Shown: piece after piece, positions 17,201 to 23,291 of the stretch
Position numbering within the stretch: the first letter of the stretch is position 1
Layout of the letters: each line of letters begins with the position of its first letter
From: Oscillospiraceae bacterium
GTDB taxonomy: Bacteria; Bacillota_A; Clostridia; Saccharofermentanales; Saccharofermentanaceae
Assembly (NCBI GenBank): GCA_902791885.1
Contig: CADAXO010000026.1
Coordinates: 1 to 23,291, forward strand
Reading direction: 5' to 3'
DNA: 23,291 nucleotides
Notes under the pieces: model-generated
Database searches by the model: none
The model's input: the letters and a program-made list of their open reading frames with translations, nothing else
Told to the model about the DNA's origin: nothing
Position numbers and translations under genes: made by a program

Positions 17201-18284
17201 AAGGCCACTTCGGGAACTTAACCGCAACGTAGTCGAGCGCAGGCTCGAAAGCGGCATATGTGTTGCCCGTAACGGCATTCTTGATCTCATCGAGTCTGTA
17301 GCCCAGCGCGATCTTCGTAGCAACCTTCGCGATAGGATAACCCGTCGCCTTGGAAGCCAATGCGGAAGATCTTGATACTCGGGGGTTAACCTCGATAACA
17401 GCATACTCGAACGAATTCGGCTCGAGTGCGAACTGGCAGTTACATCCGCCTTCAACCCCCAAAGCCTCGATGATCTTCAACGAAGCGGAACGGAGCATCT
17501 GGTACTCCTTATCGGAAAGCGTTACAGCAGGAGCGATAACGATAGAGTCGCCCGTGTGTACGCCTACAGGGTCCATATTCTCCATCGAACAGACCGTGAC
17601 CGTGTTGCCCGCCTTGTCGCGGATAACCTCGAACTCGATCTCCTTCCAGCCCGCGATACACTTCTCTACAAGGATCTGTGTGATAGGGCTTGCGGCAAGA
17701 CCCGTACGCGCGGTCTCGTGAAGTTCTTCCTTCGTATAAGCGATACCGCCGCCTGTGCCGCCCAATGTGAATGCAGGTCTGATGATGACCGGAAGACCGA
17801 TCTGCCCGGCGAACTCCTCCGCATCCTCTATGGTCGTAACAACCTTTGAAGGGATGCAGGGCTGGCCGATGGATTCCATCGTATCCTTGAAGATCTGGCG
17901 GTCCTCAGCCTTATCGATACACTCCGGGGAAGAACCCAGAAGTCTTACATTATGCTCATCGAGGAAGCCGCATTTCGCGAGCTCCATACAAAGTGTGAGA
18001 GCTGTCTGTCCGCCGAGGCCCGACAGGATAGAGTCGGGCTTCTCAGTCTCGATTACTCTTTTTACTGTCTGCAAAGTCAGAGGCTCAAGGTAGATCTTAT
18101 CCGCCATCGACTTATCGGTCATGATCGTAGCCGGGTTCGAGTTGATAAGAACGATCTCGATACCGTCCTGTCTCAATGCACGGCACGCCTGCGTACCCGC
18201 GTAGTCGAACTCCGCTGCCTGACCTATAACGATCGGGCCCGAACCTATAACAAGAACTTTCCTGATACTTTTATTAAGCGGCAT
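14211..18284 (-). CDS. carB-dapF: Fused carbamoyl-phosphate synthase large subunit and diaminopimelate epimerase
   Basis: One uninterrupted frame of 1357 residues. Residues 1 to about 1062 are a full CarB, which makes carbamoyl phosphate for pyrimidines and arginine. Both ATP-grasp halves are present ([20 protein letters not shown] at the start and [20 protein letters not shown] in the second half), followed by an MGS-like C-terminal domain ([23 protein letters not shown]). After a linker (about 1063-1079), residues 1080-1357 are a complete DapF, which interconverts LL- and meso-diaminopimelate for lysine and peptidoglycan. It starts [15 protein letters not shown] and keeps both catalytic cysteines, Cys1148 in MCGNAIRC and Cys1300 in [10 protein letters not shown] Met at 1071 could start a separate DapF, but no ribosome site precedes it and no stop separates the parts. 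The ATG is four bases past the carA stop. Confidence 0.95.
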   Translation of the reverse strand: [1357 protein letters not shown]

Positions 18285-18288
18285 ACTC

Positions 18289-19362
18289 TTACCTTCCCAT
18301 CATCTTCATAAACTCATCGAAAAGAAACTCTGTGTCCTTAGGGCCGCCGCATGCCTCGGGGTGGAACTGCACCGAGAATGCGTTCTCCTTAAGATACTTG
18401 AGGCCCTCGTTGGTACCGTCATTTACGTTAATGAAAAGCTCCGTGGCAACTTCCTTATCAACGCTCTCTCCCACTACTTCGTAGCCGTGGTTCTGGGAGC
18501 TTATGTAGATCCTGCCGGTCTCCTCATTTCTTACAGGGTGGTTCGCACCTCTGTGACCGTACTTAAGCTTTCTTGTATTAAATCCGTGTGAGAGCGCGAG
18601 CAGCTGGTGGCCGAGGCAGATACCCATCGTGGGGTAATTCTCTTCTCTTAATGCCTTCAATGTCTCGATCTCGAAAGTGTTGTCTGCCGGGTCTCCGGGA
18701 CCGTTAGACAAGAAAAGACCGTCGGGAGATAATTCCTTTATCTTCTCGGCGGTGGTTCTAGCGGGCATCAGATGCACCTCACATCCTCTCTTGCAGAGGC
18801 TTCTTATAATGTTGTACTTAACTCCGTAATCCATCAAAGCTACGACGGCCTTCTTCTCGCCTTCAGCCTCGTAGACCTTCTCTTCGGGAGTTGTAACCTC
18901 GTCAACGGGGTCCTTAATGACATAATTCTTAATAGCTTCGAGATCTGCGTGTGAAGGATCGTCGCAGATCATTCCGTTCATGGTACCGTGCTGTCGCAAT
19001 ACTCTCGTCAATGCTCTTGTATCGATACCCTTGATACCCGGGATGTTGTTGTCCTTAAGATACTTGTCGATCGTCTCTTCACATCTGAAGTTCGAAGGTT
19101 CGCCGCATGCCGTGCGGACGATGTATCCTGAGACTGAAGGTCCGATGCCTTCCTTATCCGGTGTGATAATTCCGTAGTTACCGATAAGCGGGAATGTCTG
19201 AACGACCGACTGACCCTTGTAACTCGGATCGGTCAAAGTCTCCAGATATGCAGTCATTGATGTTGTAAATACGATCTCTGAAACGGACTCACCGTCGGCA
19301 CCGAAAGCCGTGCCCTCAAAGGTTTTTCCGTTCTCCAATACCAGATACCGTTTGTTGCTCAT
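18289..19362 (-). CDS. carA: Carbamoyl-phosphate synthase small subunit
   Basis: The glutamine amidotransferase subunit that supplies ammonia to CarB. From ATG at 19362 the product is 357 residues, normal for the family, and AAGGAGG lies five or six bases upstream. A longer in-frame start at 19428 would add 22 residues of no family resemblance encoded by the leader hairpin, and lacks a ribosome site. The N-terminal domain begins KRYLVLENGKTFEGTAFG. The class I amidotransferase triad is visible: Cys249 in GICLGHQLLAL, and His334 and Glu336 in VQFHPEA. NGPGDP is also present. It forms an operon with carB-dapF. Confidence 0.97.
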   Translation of the reverse strand: MSNKRYLVLENGKTFEGTAFGADGESVSEIVFTTSMTAYLETLTDPSYKGQSVVQTFPLIGNYGIITPDKEGIGPSVSGYIVRTACGEPSNFRCEETIDKYLKDNNIPGIKGIDTRALTRVLRQHGTMNGMICDDPSHADLEAIKNYVIKDPVDEVTTPEEKVYEAEGEKKAVVALMDYGVKYNIIRSLCKRGCEVHLMPARTTAEKIKELSPDGLFLSNGPGDPADNTFEIETLKALREENYPTMGICLGHQLLALSHGFNTRKLKYGHRGANHPVRNEETGRIYISSQNHGYEVVGESVDKEVATELFINVNDGTNEGLKYLKENAFSVQFHPEACGGPKDTEFLFDEFMKMMGR

Positions 19363-19396
19363 AAAGCCTCCTTCACGGAATATCTTCCTAAAAAAG

Positions 19397-19426
19397 GGGG
19401 CATTTCTCCTATAAAAGAAAAGCCCC
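19397..19426 (-). terminator. Terminator-like hairpin in the carA leader (possible attenuator)
   Basis: On the minus strand GGGGC and GCCCC close a stem that continues after one T-T mismatch as TTTCT/AGAAA, followed at once by C and six Ts (19390-19395). It lies between the predicted carA promoter and the carA ribosome site. It has the form of an intrinsic terminator, so it could attenuate the operon. I could not see a competing antiterminator stem or a recognisable PyrR-binding sequence. It might instead simply end the cupin transcript, whose stop is at 19494. Confidence 0.65.
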
Positions 19427-19446
19427 ATTGCTTAATTATTGCAGAT

Positions 19447-19474
19447 AATATATCACACTTATGCGTGATGTAAA
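19447..19474 (-). promoter_or_regulatory. Predicted carA promoter with an embedded dyad
   Basis: On the minus strand TTTACA (19469-19474) and TATATT (19447-19452) are 16 bases apart. An imperfect inverted repeat, ATCAC...GTGAT (19452-19469, 14 of 18 positions symmetric), fills the spacer, where a bound repressor would block RNA polymerase. Confidence 0.5.
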
Positions 19475-19493
19475 ACATCAAATTATAAGAATC

Positions 19494-19829
19494 TTAAACA
19501 GCCGTTACCACCGCGAAAAACGTAAGATCTTTGTCGCCCTTGTTCATAAGAGAATGACTCTCTCCCTTGGGACATAATGTCGCCTGACCGGGAAGGACCT
19601 TCTCCAATACATTGCCTTCGGGATCGACAAGCGATCCCTCTCCTTCGAGGATATAGATAACTTCCTGATCCTCTGTATGTGTATGGAATCCGATGGAAGC
19701 TCCGGGTACGAGACGGCCTCTCATAACCTTGTTCTTATCGTCCGTAAACATCTTTACGTTGTATTCCTTCTCGCCGCCTTTGAAGTTGGGCTTGGCGTCT
19801 TCATTCATTGTAAGAAAATCGATGATCAT
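19494..19829 (-). CDS. Small single-domain cupin protein
   Basis: A 111-residue cupin. Motif 1 is present as GFHTHTEDQEVIYILEGEG, giving the metal-binding H-x-H and the glutamate. Motif 2 reads PGQATLCPKGESHSLMNKG and supplies the last histidine. Such proteins are metal-binding beta-barrels that may be isomerases, dioxygenases or sugar-binding sensors; the exact role is unknown. GGAGG precedes the ATG at 19829. It follows the glycoside phosphorylase-like gene by 37 bases and probably shares its transcript, so a link to sugar metabolism is reasonable but inferred. Confidence 0.92.
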   Translation of the reverse strand: MIIDFLTMNEDAKPNFKGGEKEYNVKMFTDDKNKVMRGRLVPGASIGFHTHTEDQEVIYILEGEGSLVDPEGNVLEKVLPGQATLCPKGESHSLMNKGDKDLTFFAVVTAV

Positions 19830-19866
19830 AATGTGCCTCCGTTATAAATGTTCTTCTATAATACCA

Positions 19867-22800
19867 TCACCCGAGAGTTATCACGATATCGGATGCAAAT
19901 CCCGACCTTATGCTCTCGGCATCATCTCCCGAGATATAGCTTCCGAGGAATGCCTTGCCGTCTGCGCTTATTCCCCTCACGCTGTACTGCCCCGGAATAT
20001 AATCCTTCTTCAAAGGAAGCTTATAAGTAACTCTGGTCTTCCCGAGAAGCGTAGTTCTTATTGTCAGATCATCTCCTATAAGATACTCGGGGATCAAAGG
20101 CTTCGGCGCGAATAACAGGCCCTCGCTTTCGGAATACGAGAAGATGGTCTTACCGAACATCATGATCTCATACATATCGATAAACTCGGCCGTTGAACCC
20201 GAGAGCCTCGCGACAAATCCCCTGCCGTGGATATTCGGATTGGGGTTCGCAGATGAAGCGATGAAAGACGAGTTCTCAAGCGGCGATCTTCCGTAGACTT
20301 CGGGATCCAGGAAAGGAACCGCACATGTTCTGAAGTCTTCGATGAACTCTTTATAAAGTCCGTTCTTTATAAGTTCGAGAAGATACTTATATTCCATATG
20401 AAGCCAGATCGATTCATTCTCAAGCCAGCCCGGCGTGAAGGCCCTGCATCTTCCGAGTTCGAACGATGCCTTCTCCAAAGGCTCGTTGACCTTATACATC
20501 TTAAGCTTCGTATCATAAAGTCCGTCTCTTACTTCGTTATAAAGCTGATGCTTCCTCTCTTCCGAATGCTTCAGCCTGAAGTTATGTACATAAGACTCCA
20601 GGAATCTCGGTATGACTACAGCCTTGAATGAATTGACAGTTATGCCGCCGTTTTCTTCCGTATAATCTTCTGCGGTGAACGCGAAGTACGAAGGCATCTT
20701 GCCGTTGCCCAAAGCTCTCGCTCTTGATATTCCGCGCTTAACGATCTGTCTCATATTTGAAAGAAGATCTTTGACGAACTGAACCTTCAGGTCCTCACAG
20801 TCTCCGGAGAATCCGTCCATGGTAGTCGCACGGTAATCCTCCTTGATCTCGTTTAAGGCATTCCAGGTCTTCATGTCCTGCCAGCCGTTAAGGCCCAGCT
20901 CGGCCAAAGACTTATAAAGATCCGCGACCTCGGAATTCAATGTGACCTTTCCGCTTTGAGGCATCGAATCGATCATGAACTCCAGGTATCTTACGAGCTC
21001 CATCGACTCGTTGACCGAAGATCCGAACAGACCCGGAAGTCCGTTAAGCGCGTCATACCAGCCGGGCCTTCCGCCCTCCATCTCGACTCCCATTCCGTAT
21101 GAATCGAGCGTCATGAACTTTATCGCACAAAGAAGGAGCAGCTTCTCGCCCGCCGTCGCCTTAACGACTTCACCCAGAGGATCGGTCATAAGCTTGCCCT
21201 TGTTCTTCTTGCTCGGAAGCTCCATTATCGGGTGGTACTGACGAAGGCCCTTGGGCGTTTTCTCATACCTTAATCTTCTCGGATTAACGAAACACTTCGT
21301 ATCAAAATAAGTGCAGTCCTTCTCGCCCCACAGGAGCATATCCTTCCTGTCGGGATACACGCGAAGGTATGTTTCTATAAGATCCAGCGTGTAGATCCAG
21401 TGGTCCGTCCAGTAGCCTTCACCGAACTCCGCGTTGATCTCCGGAACAGACTCGGATAAAGCTGCGGGGACAATATCGTCGATCTCGTCTTCCCTGTTTA
21501 AACTTATGAGCGCATCCGCAAGGCTTCCGGGGGTATACGGCTTTGTGAGGATCTTCTGAAGAACCGGATCGTAACGCGAGGCGTTCTCCTCCGGCATCGT
21601 AAAGCTCGCCTCCGATATCTTAAGCGGGTTGAAGCCGTCGCTTTGGATGAGGCTTAAGAACATCTTGATATTCATCTTTCCCGTGTAGGGCGTGAAAAGA
21701 ATGTCGCATCTTCTGTTCTGGCAGATGTCCCTGAAGTTCGCGTTGCCCTGCGTGAAGAACTCAGGGGCTATCGTGAAGTAATTGTAGTCACGCTCCATGT
21801 CGCCGTGTTTTCGCGAGTACATATAAAAGACTTTGTTCCCGAGCCTTATGGGGAAGCCTCCGCGGAGGCAGTTATCGAAATAAGTCATCTCGCAGTAAGC
21901 ATCGAATGTCGGATCGCCCGTCTTAGCGGCAATAACCGAATTGATCCTGTCTGCCATGCGCGAACCCTCGTCCCATTTTCGCGAGAAATACGCCTCCGCA
22001 CCTTCCGAGCTTATCTTTTCCGCGAGCTTAACAAGACGTTCCTTGCCGTTACTGTTACCGTAGACCTCATAGAAAGTCACAGTCTGTCCGGGCTTGAGGT
22101 TCTTCTCCTGAGCGAAAAATGCGCACGGCACGGTATTGCTCATGTTCTGCCTTCGCGTCTTGAAGGAGCCGTCGGCAAAAGCCACGGGATTAAGGAAAGA
22201 CAGATCGTAACCGAATATAACCTCGGGATCTGCATAGACGTCGAGAAGATCTCCGTCACCCGAGAACGCGAAAGCGAAATTACCTCTCGTGATCTCCTGA
22301 ACGTCGATCGAATCAACGATGCTTGACCTTACCCTGTAGTAAGGAAGTTTTGTTTCCACATCCTCCACCTGCATCCATGCCGTAACGGTCTGCCCTATAT
22401 CTTTAAGATCCGCAAGTGACACACCGTAAGGGTTAAGCGCAGGCATTCCGTCTAGCACACTTATACCTGCGCTTTCTGTTCTGTTGTTGGTAACACGTAC
22501 TATTCTTACAAGAGCTCCCGTAGTCTCGGAAGGAAGCGTCATGTAAGAAACGTCCGTCAGGATACCGTCCTTCTCATCCTCTATGGAAAATGTGTTTGCG
22601 CCGATATACATACGGGTGCGGGCTTCATCTGTTTGAAAAGCTTCCCTTACCTTGCCGTCAACCCGGATAAAAGTTCTGAAGCCGTGCGTTGTGACAAGCT
22701 GATAAGCTGTGTGTGCGGGATAGAACTCCATGATGGAGTTGTCTTTGTTGGCCGTGCCGAATGAGGTGATGCCCTGACCGCGGTTGCAGTAGAAGGCCCA

Positions 22801-22902
22801 GATCGGAATGCCCTTTTTGCCGGACAGTCCCGGAAGAAAGTTTGCGAATACAGGTTTTCTGCCGTAATCATCAATGATGTATCTTCTGTATCGGTCGAGC
22901 AT
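19867..22902 (-). CDS. Glycoside phosphorylase-like protein (GH94/GH149/GH161 type), candidate beta-glucan phosphorylase
   Basis: A 1011-residue protein without a signal peptide, hence cytoplasmic. It resembles large proteins often labelled cellobiose phosphorylase. The N-terminal beta-sandwich contains GIPIWAFYCNRGQGITSFGT (31-50) and SIMEFYPAHTAYQLV. The (alpha/alpha)6-barrel has YFTIAPEFFTQGNANFRDIC (375-394) followed by QNRRCD, and EFGEGYWTDHWIYTLDLIE (492-510). The last block contains an Asp (500) in the region where these families keep the catalytic acid. Such enzymes split beta-glucans or oligosaccharides with phosphate, saving ATP. My recollection of block patterns points to GH161 (beta-1,3-glucan phosphorylases), but I cannot verify the family. 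AGGAGGTG precedes the ATG at 22902. The neighbours in the operon are an SGNH hydrolase (upstream) and a cupin (downstream). Confidence 0.75.
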   Translation of the reverse strand: MLDRYRRYIIDDYGRKPVFANFLPGLSGKKGIPIWAFYCNRGQGITSFGTANKDNSIMEFYPAHTAYQLVTTHGFRTFIRVDGKVREAFQTDEARTRMYIGANTFSIEDEKDGILTDVSYMTLPSETTGALVRIVRVTNNRTESAGISVLDGMPALNPYGVSLADLKDIGQTVTAWMQVEDVETKLPYYRVRSSIVDSIDVQEITRGNFAFAFSGDGDLLDVYADPEVIFGYDLSFLNPVAFADGSFKTRRQNMSNTVPCAFFAQEKNLKPGQTVTFYEVYGNSNGKERLVKLAEKISSEGAEAYFSRKWDEGSRMADRINSVIAAKTGDPTFDAYCEMTYFDNCLRGGFPIRLGNKVFYMYSRKHGDMERDYNYFTIAPEFFTQGNANFRDICQNRRCDILFTPYTGKMNIKMFLSLIQSDGFNPLKISEASFTMPEENASRYDPVLQKILTKPYTPGSLADALISLNREDEIDDIVPAALSESVPEINAEFGEGYWTDHWIYTLDLIETYLRVYPDRKDMLLWGEKDCTYFDTKCFVNPRRLRYEKTPKGLRQYHPIMELPSKKNKGKLMTDPLGEVVKATAGEKLLLLCAIKFMTLDSYGMGVEMEGGRPGWYDALNGLPGLFGSSVNESMELVRYLEFMIDSMPQSGKVTLNSEVADLYKSLAELGLNGWQDMKTWNALNEIKEDYRATTMDGFSGDCEDLKVQFVKDLLSNMRQIVKRGISRARALGNGKMPSYFAFTAEDYTEENGGITVNSFKAVVIPRFLESYVHNFRLKHSEERKHQLYNEVRDGLYDTKLKMYKVNEPLEKASFELGRCRAFTPGWLENESIWLHMEYKYLLELIKNGLYKEFIEDFRTCAVPFLDPEVYGRSPLENSSFIASSANPNPNIHGRGFVARLSGSTAEFIDMYEIMMFGKTIFSYSESEGLLFAPKPLIPEYLIGDDLTIRTTLLGKTRVTYKLPLKKDYIPGQYSVRGISADGKAFLGSYISGDDAESIRSGFASDIVITLG

Positions 22903-22928
22903 GGTAGCACCTCCTGATAATTGCTATT

Positions 22929-23291
22929 CTATCCGCAGGAAAGAATGACCGCTTCCGCGTAAAGCTCAATGCCGTTTCTGACATTCGGGTGTATCCAGTC
23001 GAGGATATACTCTGTCTGCGGAGCATGCGAGACGACATTCTCGATATACGGATTGGCATTTATAAACACGTCTTCACTGCTGTTAAGACCTGTTATGTAT
23101 TCTTCCAAAGCAGCGGTGTACGCCTGTCTTCTCGGTACGATCTCAGTATAGTCGAGAGGGCTGATCTGGTCGCCGTCGAACGATGTCCAAGGTGCGATAT
23201 AGTAGATCTTCGCATCGGGGCTCAAGCCTCTTATGACAGACCTTAAGCTTTCCATTCCTTCGACATATCCTTCCGGCGTAACAGGTCCCAG
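22929..23291 (-). CDS. SGNH/GDSL hydrolase, C-terminal 120 residues
   Basis: The frame is open to the window edge and ends at 22929. The C-terminal block DWIHPNVRNGIELYAEAV carries the Asp-x-x-His pair typical of block V in SGNH/GDSL esterases and acetylhydrolases. Upstream, AKIYYIAPWTS fits a core beta-strand. The nucleophile and the oxyanion Gly and Asn lie beyond the window, so activity cannot be judged. It stops 26 bases before the phosphorylase-like gene and is likely in the same operon, where it could deacetylate sugars or glycans; that is inference. Confidence 0.8.
   Translation of the reverse strand: MGPVTPEGYVEGMESLRSVIRGLSPDAKIYYIAPWTSFDGDQISPLDYTEIVPRRQAYTAALEEYITGLNSSEDVFINANPYIENVVSHAPQTEYILDWIHPNVRNGIELYAEAVILSCG

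Noticed and set aside
19363..19428. N-terminal extension of CarA from ATG 19428.
   Set aside because: It would be encoded by the leader hairpin, has no ribosome site and no family match, whereas ATG 19362 has AAGGAGG at ideal spacing.

Overview
This looks like a chromosomal segment of an anaerobic member of the Clostridia (Bacillota) with roughly balanced base composition. The support is the gene set and its order: yicC-remA-gmk-rpoZ is a conserved Firmicutes cluster, and pyruvate phosphate dikinase, homodimer-type glycyl-tRNA synthetase, formate-tetrahydrofolate ligase, a Veg-family gene and an HPr-like protein resembling Crh all fit. I cannot name the genus. Every gene lies on the minus strand, so transcription runs from high to low coordinates. 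There is no mobile element, tRNA, rRNA or CRISPR array, and no gene-free stretch longer than about 150 bases.

Layout in the direction of transcription. (1) 23291-19494: the end of an SGNH/GDSL hydrolase, a 1011-residue glycoside-phosphorylase-like protein and a small cupin, apparently one carbohydrate-related operon. (2) 19475-14211: carA, then one continuous reading frame fusing carB to dapF. They have a promoter with a dyad, a terminator-like leader hairpin and a strong terminator at the end. (3) 14134-13019: a GT-B glycosyltransferase whose start codon sits almost at its predicted transcription start. (4) 12961-10008: fhs and a membrane-anchored beta-lactamase-fold protein that has lost its catalytic residues. 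(5) 9918-9658: a Veg-family gene with a very good promoter but no usable start codon. (6) 9562-8942: a NUDIX hydrolase behind two adjacent hairpins. (7) 8853-5910: an HPr/Crh-like regulator, uvrC and a metallophosphoesterase. (8) 5898-1: yicC, remA, gmk, rpoZ, a damaged glyS and the start of ppdK.

Most of this is core metabolism and information processing: pyrimidine/arginine precursor supply, diaminopimelate for the wall, one-carbon metabolism, nucleotide excision repair, GMP phosphorylation, RNA polymerase omega and glycine charging. The points that stand out are the carB-dapF fusion, the Gln-for-His HPr protein, the dead serine-hydrolase homologue, the possible leaderless mRNA, and two genes (glyS and veg) that each lack a block of coding sequence. 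The two lesions may be real or may be assembly faults; sequence alone cannot decide. I did not find a clearly new multi-gene defence or mobile system here.
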